Assembly: GCF_030866785.1 (NCBI RefSeq) | Contig: NZ_CP133018.1 | Span: 2,604,001 to 2,668,000, forward strand | Direction: 5' to 3' | Length of the DNA stretch: 64,000 nt | Source: Agromyces protaetiae | GTDB lineage: Bacteria; Actinomycetota; Actinomycetes; Actinomycetales; Microbacteriaceae | Shown: positions 11,677 through 21,300 of the stretch, piece after piece | Position numbering within the stretch: position 1 is the first letter of the stretch | Layout of the letters: each line of letters starts with the position of its first letter | The notes under the pieces: generated by a model | The model's input: the letters and a program-made list of their open reading frames with translations, nothing else | Databases searched by the model: none | Told to the model about the DNA's origin: nothing | Position numbers and translations under genes: made by a program

Positions 11677-12429
11677 TCACGCCAGCAGGTGGCGCAGATA
11701 GCGCTCCGGCTCGCTGAGATAGGAGCGCCAGTGGGTCACGATGTCGAGGTCGGCCCACTCGGCGCGTCGGATGCCCCACTCCCCGAGTTCGAGGATCGTC
11801 GCACCCGGCACGGACGCGAGGATCGGCGAGTGGGTCGCGCAGATCACCTGGGTGCCGCGTCGGGCCACCTCGTGCAGCGACGCGACCCATGTCAGTGTCG
11901 ACGCGAACGAGAGCGCGGCCTCGGGCTCGTCGAGGCACACGAGACCCGCGGTGTACCTCGGGTGGTTGAGGCGCTCGTCGAGCAGGGCGTTGAACGACTC
12001 GCCGTGACTCATCTCGTGCAGTCCGCCGCCCGGCCCGCCGAGCGAGTCGAGATAGGTGTAGTACCCGTGCATGGTCTCGGCACGGAGAAAGAAGCCCCAC
12101 CGCGGCGCGTCGGGGCTGCGCTCGACCCGGAGCCACTCGCCGAGCGACGATTCGCTCGGGCGCGTCGACCGGCCGCCGTGGCTGCTCCCGCCCTCGGGCG
12201 GCAGGCCGTACGCGGTCGCGATGCCCTCGAGCAGCGTGCTCTTGCCGCTGCCGTTCTCCCCGACGAGGAAAGTGATCCCCGGGCCGAACTCGAGCCCGCG
12301 GTCGCCGATGACCTGCGCGATGGCCGGCACGTTCGCAGGCCACGCGCGCACATCGATCTCAGCGTCGTCGAACAGCACGACGCGGCGGATGGCACGGCCG
12401 TCGTTCAGCCGGTCATCCGCCGCGTGCAC
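11677..12429 (-). CDS. AAA family ATPase (ABC/SMC-type AAA_21 fold) inserted between clpX and clpP
   Basis: A 250-aa cytosolic ATPase of the ABC-ATPase/SMC-like group. It shows Walker A GENGSGKST (~57-65), a signature-like segment SHGESFNALL, Walker B GLVCLDEPEAALS, and an H-loop ICATHSPILAS. It lacks a transporter partner and membrane segments, so it is unlikely to be a transporter subunit. Similar stand-alone proteins are annotated as predicted ATPases, some in defence or RNA/DNA maintenance settings. It starts 13 bases after the clpP2 stop, so it is probably co-transcribed with clpP1-clpP2. The substrate is unknown. The start is GTG at 12429; no strong ribosome site is visible, so the first few residues are uncertain. 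Confidence 0.8.
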   Translation of the reverse strand: MHAADDRLNDGRAIRRVVLFDDAEIDVRAWPANVPAIAQVIGDRGLEFGPGITFLVGENGSGKSTLLEGIATAYGLPPEGGSSHGGRSTRPSESSLGEWLRVERSPDAPRWGFFLRAETMHGYYTYLDSLGGPGGGLHEMSHGESFNALLDERLNHPRYTAGLVCLDEPEAALSFASTLTWVASLHEVARRGTQVICATHSPILASVPGATILELGEWGIRRAEWADLDIVTHWRSYLSEPERYLRHLLA

Positions 12430-12442
12430 GACCCGCGAGCCC

Positions 12443-13126
12443 CTAGCGCGTGAGCGCCGGGAGCGTCTTGCGGGAGGTCAGGACCTGGTCGAGCAACCCG
12501 TACTCGAGCGCCTCCTCGGCCGACAGGATCTTGTCACGGTCGATGTCGGTGTTGACCTGCTCGATCGAGCGGTTGGAGTGCTTCGACAGGGTCTCCTCGA
12601 GCCAGGTGCGCATGCGCAGGATCTCCTGCGCCTGGATCTCGATGTCGGACGCCTGGCCATGCCCGGCCTCGCCCATCGCGGGCTGGTGGATGAGGATCCG
12701 CGCGTTCGGCAGCGCGAGCCGGCGACCGGGCGTGCCTGCGGCGGCGATGACCGCTGCGGCCGACGCGGCCTGACCGAGCACGACCGTCTGGATCTGCGGG
12801 CGGATGTACTGCATCGTGTCGTAGATCGCCGTCATCGCCGTGAACGAACCACCGGGCGAGTTGATGTACATCATGATGTCGCGGTCGGGGTCCATCGACT
12901 CGAGCACGAGCAGCTGCGCCATGATGTCGTCGGCCGACGCGTCGTCGACCTGCACGCCGAGGAAGATGATGCGGTCTTCGAAGAGCTTCGCGTACGGGTC
13001 CTGGCGCTTGAAGCCGTACGCCGTGCGCTCCTCGAAGCTGGGCAGGATGTACCGCGAACCGGGCGCCTGGGTGCCCGAGAAGGCGGTTCCACCGAAAGCA
13101 GGGCCACCGAAACTAGTTACTGACAT
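12443..13126 (-). CDS. clpP: ATP-dependent Clp protease proteolytic subunit, ClpP2-type
   Basis: Serine protease subunit forming mixed heptameric rings with its paralogue. The catalytic Ser122 is in GQAASAAAV and His147 in LIHQPAMG. The glycine-rich strand motif INSPGGSFTA and a long N-terminal extension (SRYILPSFEERTAYGFKRQDPY) mark the ClpP2-like actinobacterial form. I chose ATG at 13126 (MSVTSFGG). An in-frame GTG at 13150, ten bases past the clpP1 stop, also has a GAGAAG ribosome-like site and would add eight residues. It is the second gene of a clpP1-clpP2-ATPase run. Confidence 0.95.
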   Translation of the reverse strand: MSVTSFGGPAFGGTAFSGTQAPGSRYILPSFEERTAYGFKRQDPYAKLFEDRIIFLGVQVDDASADDIMAQLLVLESMDPDRDIMMYINSPGGSFTAMTAIYDTMQYIRPQIQTVVLGQAASAAAVIAAAGTPGRRLALPNARILIHQPAMGEAGHGQASDIEIQAQEILRMRTWLEETLSKHSNRSIEQVNTDIDRDKILSAEEALEYGLLDQVLTSRKTLPALTR

Positions 13127-13160
13127 TCGCTCGTTCTCTCTGTTCGTCACAGCTGGCTTC

Positions 13161-13748
13161 TCAGGACTGGTCCGTGCCGCCGCCGCCGGACACGTCGAGC
13201 GCGGATTCGCGGATGTGGTCGACGAAGCCGTACTCGAGCGCCTGCTGGGCGTTGAACCACCGGTCGCGGTCGCCGTCGGCGTTGATCTGCTCGACGGACT
13301 TGCCGGTCTGCGCCGCGGTGATCTCGGCGAGCCGCTTCTTCATGTCGAGGATGAGCTGCGCCTGCGTCTGGATGTCGCTCGCCGTGCCGCCGAAGCCGCC
13401 GTGCGGCTGGTGCAGGAGCACGCGTGCGTTCGGCGTGATGTAGCGCTTGCCCTTCGTGCCGGCCGTGAGGAGGAGCTGCCCCATCGAGGCCGCCATGCCG
13501 ATGCCCACCGTGACGATGTCGTTCGGCACGAACTGCATGGTGTCGTAGATGGCCATGCCCGCGGTGATCGAGCCACCGGGCGAGTTGATGTAGAGGTAGA
13601 TGTCCTTCTTCGGGTCTTCGGCGGCGAGGAGCAGCAGTTTCGCGGCGATCTCGTTCGCGTTGTCGTCGCGCACTTCAGAACCGAGCCAGATGATGCGGTC
13701 CTTCAGCAGTCGATCGAACACACTGGGCTGCAGTGTCGGTTCGGCCAT
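13161..13748 (-). CDS. clpP: ATP-dependent Clp protease proteolytic subunit, ClpP1-type
   Basis: The first of two tandem clpP genes, 195 residues. The catalytic triad is Ser88 (GMAASMGQ), His113 (LLHQPHGG) and probably Asp162 (GDRDRWF). As in other actinobacteria the two paralogues are expected to form a ClpP1P2 hetero-tetradecamer opened by ClpX or ClpC. The start ATG at 13748 has GGAG eight bases upstream; the frame stays open another 18 codons upstream but without support. The C-terminal tail (SGGGGTDQS) is glycine-rich and likely flexible. Confidence 0.96.
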   Translation of the reverse strand: MAEPTLQPSVFDRLLKDRIIWLGSEVRDDNANEIAAKLLLLAAEDPKKDIYLYINSPGGSITAGMAIYDTMQFVPNDIVTVGIGMAASMGQLLLTAGTKGKRYITPNARVLLHQPHGGFGGTASDIQTQAQLILDMKKRLAEITAAQTGKSVEQINADGDRDRWFNAQQALEYGFVDHIRESALDVSGGGGTDQS

Positions 13749-13823
13749 GGATGTCGCTCCGTTTCCGTTGTCGCGTTGCATCGAATCTATCCGGTGCAAC
13801 ACCGCGGATCGGGGCTGTTCGCC

Positions 13824-14510
13824 CTAGGCGGATGCTGCCGTGTCGTCGCCGTCGGGTGGGTACGAGGCATCCGGCACCTCGTCATCGGCGCCGCCTGCGT
13901 CCGCCCAGAGCAGGCGAGGACGCGAGGCACCGGCGATGAGGCCGCCGTCCACTCGGTACCGCAGCTCGTCGATGCCGAGCGCACGCCATACGAGCACGAG
14001 CTCGAGATCTCCGCGAACGCCTCCCGGCGACCACAGCCACGTGTCGATGTCCCCGCTGTAGCGATCCTCGCCGCCGCCACCGCCGCCGCCGAGCATGGAC
14101 AGCGTCGGCGGCTCCGGATCACGCGAGTCAGGACCGAACCACGCCGAAGGGTCGGCCGGGAACACGCGCCGCCCGTCGGCCAGCTCGAACCCGACGAGCA
14201 GCCCGTGCTCGCGCGGGCTCGAGCCGTGCCACAGCTCGCCGTGGATCAGGCGGTTCCAGTCGTCGGCAGACTCGTCACGCCGGCGGCGCGTCCAGCGCAG
14301 GGCGACCGCGATCCCCGTGTCGTAGACCGAGAGGTCCCTGAGCCAGAGCACGGTCGCGTCATCCCGGTGCAGCACCGCGTCCAGGGCGACCCGACCCGGG
14401 AGCTCGTCTGGAGGAGGCTGATGCCACGCGGGCGGCACGTAGGGCGCCGGCTCGCGCTCAGGCCCCGCCGGCATCGCATCGAAGAACCCCGAGACATGCA
14501 TGGGCGACAT
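13824..14510 (-). CDS. Hypothetical protein with a mid-protein glycine run
   Basis: A 228-aa protein I do not recognise. The composition is rich in Trp, Arg and Asp with beta-strand-like repeats (TVLWLRDLSVYDTGIAVALRW, LLVGFELADGRRVFP, DTWLWSPGGVRGDLELVLVW), suggesting a compact beta-sandwich. A run of seven glycines lies near residue 140. The C-terminus is acidic. There is no signal peptide or membrane segment. It is downstream of manB on the same strand and just ahead of clpP1. ATG 14510 or 14501 both fit; neither has a clear ribosome site. The even codon bias and absence of a competing antisense gene support it as real coding sequence. Confidence 0.7.
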   Translation of the reverse strand: MSPMHVSGFFDAMPAGPEREPAPYVPPAWHQPPPDELPGRVALDAVLHRDDATVLWLRDLSVYDTGIAVALRWTRRRRDESADDWNRLIHGELWHGSSPREHGLLVGFELADGRRVFPADPSAWFGPDSRDPEPPTLSMLGGGGGGGEDRYSGDIDTWLWSPGGVRGDLELVLVWRALGIDELRYRVDGGLIAGASRPRLLWADAGGADDEVPDASYPPDGDDTAASA

Positions 14511-14647
14511 GCTAGCCGGGCCGCACAGCCGATACGACGATGGGCTGGCGCGCACCTCGCCCAGCGTCGGCGCGTCCGGCACGGATCCCGGGGATCTGAC
14601 CCGCGAGCGGGCACCCCGGTCCACCGTCCCTCGCCCGCGCCGCGATC

Positions 14648-16114
14648 TCAGCTGCCGCGGATGAGTGCGAGCACCTCGTCGCGGAGGCGTTCCATGGTCG
14701 GCAGGTCGCCGCCCTCGACGTTCAGCCGGAGCAGCGGCTCGGTGTTCGACGGGCGGACGTTGAACCACCAGAACGGCTCGCTCTGGTCGGTGACGCCCGT
14801 CACGGTCAGCCCGTCGAACTCGTCGAATTCGGCACGGCCGGTGAATGCGTCGACGATGCGGGTGTACGCGCCCGCCACGTCGTCGACGGTGGAGTTGATC
14901 TCGCCCGACAGGGCGTACGGCGTGTACTGCGCGGCGAGGGCGGATAGGGGCCCGGTCGCGGCGCCGACCTCGGCGAGCACGTGCATGGCGGCCAGCATGC
15001 CGTTGTCGGCACCCCAGAAGTCACGGAAGTAGTAGTGCGCGGAGTGCTCGCCGCCGAACACGGCGCCGGTCTCGGCCATCTGGTCTTTGATGAGCGAGTG
15101 GCCGACCTTCGTGCGCACGGGCGTCGCGCCGGCCTGCTCGACCAGCTCGGGCACGGCGCGCGAGGTGATCAGGTTGTGGATGACGTTGATGTCGGTCTCA
15201 CCCGCCGCGCGCACACGAGCGATTTCACGGAGCGCCACGATCGCGGCGACCGCCGAGGGGTTGACCGCGCCGCCGCGTTCGTCGACGACGAAGCACCGGT
15301 CGGCATCCCCGTCGAAGGCGAGGCCGAGGTCGGCGCGGTGCGCGACGACGGCGCGCTGCAGGTCGACGAGGTTCGCCGGCTCGAGGGGGTTGGCCTCGTG
15401 GTTCGGGAACGTGCCGTCGAGCTCGAAGTAGAGCGGCACGATCTCGAGCGGCAACGCAGGCAGACCGGCCGCCTCGCCGAGCACCGCGGGCACCGTGAGC
15501 CCGCCCATGCCGTTGCCCGCATCGACCACGATCTTGAGCGGGCGGATGCCACGGAGGTCGACGAGCGAGCGGAGGTACGCCGCGTACTCGGCGAGCACGT
15601 CGGCCTCGACGATCGAGCCGGGCGCCTCGACCGGCTCGATGCCCGACTCGAGGAACGCGGCGGCGCGATCGCGGATCGCGGCGAGGCCGGTGTCCAGCGA
15701 GATGCCCTGGGCCCCGGCGCGCGAGAACTTGATGCCGTTGTAGGACGCCGGATTGTGGCTCGCGGTGAACATGGCAGCCGGGGCCTGCATCGAGCCCGAC
15801 GCGAAGTAGCTCTCGTCGGTCGAGCAGAGCCCGATCGCGACGACGTCGGCACCCCGCGCGGTCGCGCCGACGGCGAATGCGGCCGCGAACCTGGGCGAGG
15901 AGTCGCGCATGTCGTGACCGACGACGAGGCGGCCGCCGTTCGCGCCCACCTCGTCGGCGAACGCGGCGCCGAGCGCGGTGACCACGTCGTCGGTCAGCCC
16001 CTCGTCGACGATGCCGCGCACGTCGTAGGCCTTGACGATCCGGTCGAGCCGGGCACGGTTGTCGCCGGCACGATGGTCGCTGGCACGGTGGTCGGGAGCG
16101 GGCGTCGTAGTCAC
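14648..16114 (-). CDS. manB: Phosphomannomutase/phosphoglucomutase
   Basis: Interconverts hexose 6-phosphate and 1-phosphate, feeding GDP-mannose and related sugar nucleotides. The 488-aa alpha-D-phosphohexomutase shows the active-site serine loop TASHNPASYNG, the metal loop FDGDADRCF, the sugar-binding loop GGEHSAHYYF, and the phosphate-binding loop RPSNTEPLLRL. The start is GTG at 16114, whose GTGA overlaps the DUF3499 stop, so the two are translationally coupled; the in-frame extension to 16201 overlaps DUF3499 and is rejected. Residues 2-20 are a His/Arg/Asp-rich, low-complexity leader (RASDHRAGDNRARLD). ManB with manA (24.4 kb) and whiB2 recalls the conserved WhmD-manB-manA region of mycobacteria. 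Confidence 0.95.
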   Translation of the reverse strand: MTTTPAPDHRASDHRAGDNRARLDRIVKAYDVRGIVDEGLTDDVVTALGAAFADEVGANGGRLVVGHDMRDSSPRFAAAFAVGATARGADVVAIGLCSTDESYFASGSMQAPAAMFTASHNPASYNGIKFSRAGAQGISLDTGLAAIRDRAAAFLESGIEPVEAPGSIVEADVLAEYAAYLRSLVDLRGIRPLKIVVDAGNGMGGLTVPAVLGEAAGLPALPLEIVPLYFELDGTFPNHEANPLEPANLVDLQRAVVAHRADLGLAFDGDADRCFVVDERGGAVNPSAVAAIVALREIARVRAAGETDINVIHNLITSRAVPELVEQAGATPVRTKVGHSLIKDQMAETGAVFGGEHSAHYYFRDFWGADNGMLAAMHVLAEVGAATGPLSALAAQYTPYALSGEINSTVDDVAGAYTRIVDAFTGRAEFDEFDGLTVTGVTDQSEPFWWFNVRPSNTEPLLRLNVEGGDLPTMERLRDEVLALIRGS

Positions 16115-16326
16115 GCCTTGAAACCTACCTCGCCGAGCGGCACATGCCGGACGACCTGCCACCCGCGCGGCGCCGACGTGCGCTCCGCATGCCGGGCGCA
16201 CAGGTCGTAGCCGTGGGGTTCGCGACGGAAGGCGAGCGGGCCGAGCACCGCGAGCGAATCGGCGTAGTCATAGGTCAGCGTCGCGACCGCTTCGGCGGTG
16301 CAGGCGGTGCGCGAACAACGTCTCAT
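16111..16326 (-). CDS. DUF3499 family protein, small Cys/His-rich
   Basis: A 71-aa protein, short for the family. Cysteines at MRRCSRTACTAEA and a CARHAERT segment suggest a zinc-ribbon. It is actinobacteria-specific and nearly always next to manB; here its TGA overlaps the manB GTG. It is divergent from the metallopeptidase-family gene. TATTCT on the minus strand (16337-16342), nine bases before the ATG, is a possible -10 with almost no leader. The function is unknown. Confidence 0.85.
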   Translation of the reverse strand: MRRCSRTACTAEAVATLTYDYADSLAVLGPLAFRREPHGYDLCARHAERTSAPRGWQVVRHVPLGEVGFKA

Positions 16327-16358
16327 GGCTCGACCAGAATACCGAGGCCCGGTGACAT

Positions 16359-16364
16359 TACGAT
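16359..16364 (+). promoter_or_regulatory. -10 hexamer for leaderless start of metallopeptidase-family gene
   Basis: TACGAT ends seven bases before ATG 16372, the spacing expected for a leaderless transcript. The divergent DUF3499 promoter is about 20 bases away. Confidence 0.45.
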
Positions 16365-16371
16365 GGAATGT

Positions 16372-16815
16372 ATGCCCCGCTCACGCCGTGTCGCCTCCAC
16401 GCCGAGCTCGCCGCGGCGGCTGGCCCGAGACCGGCACGGGCGGGGTCTGCGCTCGCCGGTGACCGGTCCTCACCTGCCGCTGCTCCGCACCCGCACTGAT
16501 GAGTTCGATCTCACCGTCGCGACCACGGCGTCCTACCTGCGCGGCCTCTGGCCGCAGCTCGAGGGGGTCGTCTTCGAGGTGGCCCAGGGGCCGGCCGAGG
16601 CCGTCCACGACGATCACGTCGACCGGTGGAAGGTGTTCCACGACGAGCGGCGCATCATCTTCTACCGGCTGCCGATCGTGCGCTTCCTGCGGCTGCAGGA
16701 GGGCGAGGAGCGCGACGAGAAGCTCCTGATCGAGAGCTGCGTCTACCGCGCCGTCGCCGACCTCCTCGGCAAGGACCCGTGGGAGCTCTCGCCGGGCCGC
16801 TACCGCCACTTCTGA
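16372..16815 (+). CDS. Metallopeptidase-family protein (zincin-like) lacking a clear HExxH
   Basis: A 147-aa protein with the layout of the small actinobacterial metallopeptidase family. It has a basic N-terminus (RRLARDRHGRGLRSPVTGP), a helical core, a strand with IIFYRLPIVRF, then the helix that normally carries the zinc-binding His-Glu. Here that helix reads LLIESCVYRAVADLLGKDP, so the His is replaced and no HExxH is visible. It may therefore be a non-catalytic member, or the family may not use that motif in this lineage. The start is ATG 16372; a second in-frame ATG is nine bases upstream. It lies between DUF3499/manB and DUF5719, its usual conserved position. Confidence 0.78.
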   Translation: MPRSRRVASTPSSPRRLARDRHGRGLRSPVTGPHLPLLRTRTDEFDLTVATTASYLRGLWPQLEGVVFEVAQGPAEAVHDDHVDRWKVFHDERRIIFYRLPIVRFLRLQEGEERDEKLLIESCVYRAVADLLGKDPWELSPGRYRHF

Positions 16816-16908
16816 TCGGCAGCCGCAGCGACAGCACCGGCGTCACGGCAGCCGGGGATGTCTCGGTAGCCGCCGGCGTCGCGGCAGCGCAGCCATCCCG
16901 ACGGCGCG

Positions 16909-18366
16909 CTATCGCGGGTAGATGCGGATGGGCGCGTCGAGCGGGCCGGGCGGCTCGATCGGCATCGACGCGAGCTCGCGCTCGGACCGGTACGAGACCG
17001 ACGCGTGCAGGCCTTCGGCGCCGCGCAGAACGAGACCCTGCCCGCCGGTCAGGCCGACCTCGACCGCGCTGCCAGCGCCGACGTCGACGGTCCGCTCGCT
17101 GCTACCCGAGACGAGGGTGACGGTCGCTGCGGCGTCGCCCGGGTTGCGGAGGTGCAGCTGCGGCGAGGGGCCGTCGCCGACCGCGACCGCCGTGTCGGTG
17201 ACGAGGGGCGCGGTCGCGCCGAACCATGCGAGGTCGCCGGTGAGGCCGTCTGGCGCGGTGGCCGAGCCCGCCTCGGGCGGGATGACGGACCGCGCGGCGG
17301 CCACCACGGGCGCGTCGGCCTCGATCTCGACCGAGTACGGCCCGGCCGCGAGCTCGCCGAGCGGCACGTCGGTGACCTGCCCGGGCTGCAGATTGACCTC
17401 GGCGCTGGTGCCGCCCCCGCCCGACTCGGAGACGACGCCGATCGTGGCCACCACGGCCTCCTCGCCCGGCGCGAAGAGGCGGAGCGCGGGGAACGCGTCA
17501 CCCTCGGCGTGATCCTCGTCGACGGCGACGCCGGCGTCGCCGTCGGTCACGAGGACACCTGGGATCTGCTGTGACCGGGCCGGCTGCGCGGCCGCGCCGG
17601 TGAGCTCGACGCCGGCGGGCACGAGGCCGTCGATCGCGGTCTGCTGCAGCGTCGCGGCGATGCGGCCGCCCGTGGCGGTGACGTGCACGACCGGCGACGC
17701 GATGTTCGGCGCGAGTCCGGCGAGCGAGACGACACGCTGACCCTGGGCGGGCACCTGCAGGCCGACGGCGGCGGGCGCTTCGACCGGCCCGGCCTCGCCG
17801 TAGACCCGGAGGTCGACGGTCGCGGCGACGTCGGTCGGGTTCGCGAGCAACACCAGGGTGACGCGACCCAGCGCCGTCGACCCGCCGACCAGCCAGGACT
17901 CGGCGACGGCTTCGCGGCACGACGCGACCGCGAGTCCGGCCAGGGTCTCGGTGGCCGCGGTCTGCGTCTGGGTGCCGGCGAGCAGCCCCGCGCCGACCTC
18001 GCCGGGCTCGGTCGTCAGCGCGATCGGTGTGCCGTCCTCGTCGGCATCGGGGTTGCCAGGTGCGTTCAGGGCGACTTCCTCGACCTCGGCTCCCGACGGA
18101 TCGACCTGGGTCACGAGCGACGCCGACCCGAAGGACGACGCCGTGGTCGCCGCGGACGCGTCGTCGGCGAGCGCGAGCAGCGGGCCGGGGCACACGCGTA
18201 TCTGCGGGCTCTCGGAGGGCTCGACGACGACCGACGCCGGCTCGGCGGTCACCTGCGGCCACGGCACGAGCGCGGCCGCGGCGACGGCGCCGGCCCCGAC
18301 CGCGAGCGCGGCTGCGGCCGCCAGGCCGCGGACTCCCGCGATGACGTACGTGCGCCTACCGGCCAT
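16909..18366 (-). CDS. DUF5719 family exported protein
   Basis: A 485-aa protein. One N-terminal hydrophobic segment (residues ~10-35, AAAAALAVGAGAVAAAALVPW) acts as signal anchor or signal peptide. The remainder is an extracytoplasmic, beta-rich domain of repeated strands such as ATVDLRVYGEAG and QLHLRNPGDAAATVTLVSG, resembling two or three immunoglobulin-like modules. The start ATG overlaps the end of the upstream glycosyltransferase by 11 bases with GGAGG nine bases before it, so translation is coupled. Its fixed association with that glycosyltransferase and whiB2 suggests a cell-envelope role, but none is proven. It has no cysteine pairs and no catalytic motif. Confidence 0.85.
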   Translation of the reverse strand: MAGRRTYVIAGVRGLAAAAALAVGAGAVAAAALVPWPQVTAEPASVVVEPSESPQIRVCPGPLLALADDASAATTASSFGSASLVTQVDPSGAEVEEVALNAPGNPDADEDGTPIALTTEPGEVGAGLLAGTQTQTAATETLAGLAVASCREAVAESWLVGGSTALGRVTLVLLANPTDVAATVDLRVYGEAGPVEAPAAVGLQVPAQGQRVVSLAGLAPNIASPVVHVTATGGRIAATLQQTAIDGLVPAGVELTGAAAQPARSQQIPGVLVTDGDAGVAVDEDHAEGDAFPALRLFAPGEEAVVATIGVVSESGGGGTSAEVNLQPGQVTDVPLGELAAGPYSVEIEADAPVVAAARSVIPPEAGSATAPDGLTGDLAWFGATAPLVTDTAVAVGDGPSPQLHLRNPGDAAATVTLVSGSSERTVDVGAGSAVEVGLTGGQGLVLRGAEGLHASVSYRSERELASMPIEPPGPLDAPIRIYPR

Positions 18367-21300
18367 GTTCCGGACCCTCCCTGTGGTCGGCCGCCGCACG
18401 GGGGGTTCCCGGGTCACCGGCGCCCGTCGCGACGGACGCCTCGCTCCCGGTCGCTCCGGCGTCGGGTGCTCCGTCGACGGCATCGGTCGCGGACCGGTTG
18501 CCGGCCGGCTGGTCGGGAGCGGATGCCTCGCCCGCGGATGTCTCGGGAGCGGATGCCTCGTCGGTCGAGACCGCCCGGGCGGATGCCTCGTCTGCGGTGG
18601 CTCCGTCAGCGGATGAGCTTCCGGGCTCGGACACGGCGACCGAGGCCTCCCGGGCCGTGCGGTCGCGTCGACGCGACGGCTTCGGCCGGCGGACCCGCTG
18701 CCTGGCGTCCTCGCGGCCGGCGCCGGTCGGGATCGAGAGCAGCACGGCGGCGCCCAGCACGATGAGCTGCAGCGTCGTCCAGAGGGCGCCGGTGGCCCCG
18801 GCCGCGTTCGGCGGGATCGCCGAGGCCGGCGCGGGCGACGGAGCATCCGCGAACCGCCAGAGGACACCGAAGGCCGTGTCGCCGACCGGGATCAGCTCGG
18901 GGTTTCCGTCGAGCGCCGCGCGTGCGCGCTCGGCCGAGGCGACCGCCTCACGGTCCTCGGCGGACTCCGGAGCCGCCAGCAGCACGAAGGTCGTGCCGAA
19001 CTCCTCGACGGCCGCGGCGGCGTCGAAGCCGCTCCGCGACGCGAGGTTCCCGGTGAGCTCGGCCAGCCGCGCCTCATCGTCCGACAGGCCGGCGCGCGTG
19101 GCGTCGACGGTGGACTGCGCGTCGAGCTTCGCCCCGGTTCCGTGCTCGAGCCAGGACCGCAGGCCGCCCCCGACGAGTGGTTGCATGCGCAGCGTGGTCA
19201 CCCGCGGGTCGGTGTCGGCTGCGGCGACGACGAACGCGGGCAGCGTGCGCTCGCCGGCCGGGCCGACCTGCGCAGCCCCGGTCGCGAGCGCGAGCCCGGC
19301 CGGCAGCACGGCGACCGCGGCGGCGACTCCCGCGACCGCGGCGAGCGCAGGTGCCCCGCGACGGATCCCGTCGAGTCCGATCACGGCCGCGGCGATGAGG
19401 CCGAGCCACGCCAGACTCTGACCGGCGCCGGTCCAGACGCCCACGGCGTCGTCGCCGATGGTCGCGACCGCGAGGTGGGCCGCGACGACGGCGGTGACGA
19501 AGCCCACGAGCGCGGTGGCGAGGGCGAGCAGCGCAGCCCGCAGCCGCGGCCACATGACCGACGCGGCGGCGAGCAGCACCAGCGGTGCCAGCAGCGCCGT
19601 CACGATCCATACCGGGTCGAGGGAGAGACCGAGCGGCTCGAGGAGCTCCGACCAGCCGGCCTCGGCGACGGGGAAGCCGAGCGCGAGCCACCAGGTGCCC
19701 GGAACGACGCCGGGCGTCGGCAGTCCCGGATCGGCGAAGAGCGCGAGCGGGGTTCCGGCGGTGAGCTGCGTCCAGATGAGCGGCGCGGCGAGCACGAGCG
19801 CGGGCAGCGGCACGAACGCGTACCTGACCGCGGAGCGCCCGCTGACCGCCAGGGCGACGATCCACGCCAGCAGCAGGGCGGGCGTGAGGCTCGGCGCGGC
19901 GGCGACCACGCCGGCCAGCAGGAGCCCGGCGGCCGCCGCGGACGCCCAGCTCGAGGCCGCGCCGATCGCGGCGAAGGCGAGCCAGCCGAGCAGGGCGTGT
20001 GCGATCACGGCGCCGGGCCGGCCGTCGGAGAGCGCGAGGATGAACGGGGGTGCGACGGCCCACGCGGCGGCGGCGAGGGCACGGAGCGAGCCGCGCTCGG
20101 TGAGCCGGGACGCCGTGAACCAGGCGCCCAGGGCGGCGACCGGCAGGGCGACCAGCCAGAGCAGCACGAGCGCGAACGAGGGCGACCAGAACGTGATCGA
20201 ACCGAGCACCGCGAGCACGCCCGAGAACGGGTCGGCCGGTCCGACGAAACCGGTGCCCACGTCGCGCCAGCCGAACGCGGCGTTGCGCCAGAGTTCGTCG
20301 AGGCGGTCGGACAGCGGCAGCAGCGCGCCGCCGCCGATGCCCGGGGCGCTGAACAGCCACGAGGTGAGGGCGAGCGACACCGCGATCGAGGCCAGCAGCA
20401 CCCAGCCGCCGCCGGTGCCGAGGAACTGCAGCTCCTCGGTCCGGCCCCGAGCGCGCGCCCGGCGGGCTTCTGCGGCGGCACGGCGGCGCCGACGCATCTC
20501 ATCCGGTTGGACGCGGAGCGGGGCGATCGCCGACCAGCCCATGCTCTTCGCCCCGCGGAGGGTGCGCCGCGCGTGCGCGACGTGGCCGAGGCCGAACATG
20601 GCCTGCAGTGCCGCGGCGAACTCTCCGCCGATCGCGCCGGGGGCCTTCGTCAGCAACAACCAGATCGCACGCGCCACCGCGAGCGGGAGGAGGGCGAGCC
20701 AGTGCAGCGGCACCGTGGCTGCCGGTGCGTAGACGAGCCGCCGGTGCAGCTCAGCGGCACGCTCGAGCCGGTGCCGCCTGCGAGCGCGCCGGCCCCGGCC
20801 GGCTTCGGGCCCGGCGACGCCGCCCTCGCCGACCACGACGCGGGCGTGGGGCACCACACTCACGCGGTGTCCGGCGAGGCGCGCGCGGATGGAGAAGTCG
20901 AGGGCGTCGTCGACGACGGGCAGCCCCGGGTCGAACCCGTCGAGCGCCCGCCACACCGGGTGCCGCACCAGCAGGCCGGCCGGGTCGACGCCGAGCACGT
21001 CGCTGAGCTCGTCGTGCTGGCCCTGGTCGAGTTCGTCGGCGACGAGGTCGACGGCGCGGCCGAACCTCGTGATCGACCGGCCGAGGGCGACGATCCGGTC
21101 CGGTGCATCCCACGCCATGAGCTTGGGGCCGGCGATCGCGACGGACCGCTCGGTCTCGAGCGTGGCCCTCAGCCGCGCCAGCGTGTCGGGGGCGGGCGCC
21201 GAGTCCTCGGCCAGCAGCCAGAGCGCGTCGTCGTCACTGCTCGGCGGGGGCAGCACGCCCTCGGCGGAGCGGACGGCCTCGCCGAACGACACCCTGGTGG

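Noticed and set aside
18498..18620. Short tandem-like repeats that could suggest a CRISPR or minisatellite
   Set aside because: The units are coding, irregularly spaced and in frame with the GT tail (DEASA repeats); there are no unique spacers and no cas genes.
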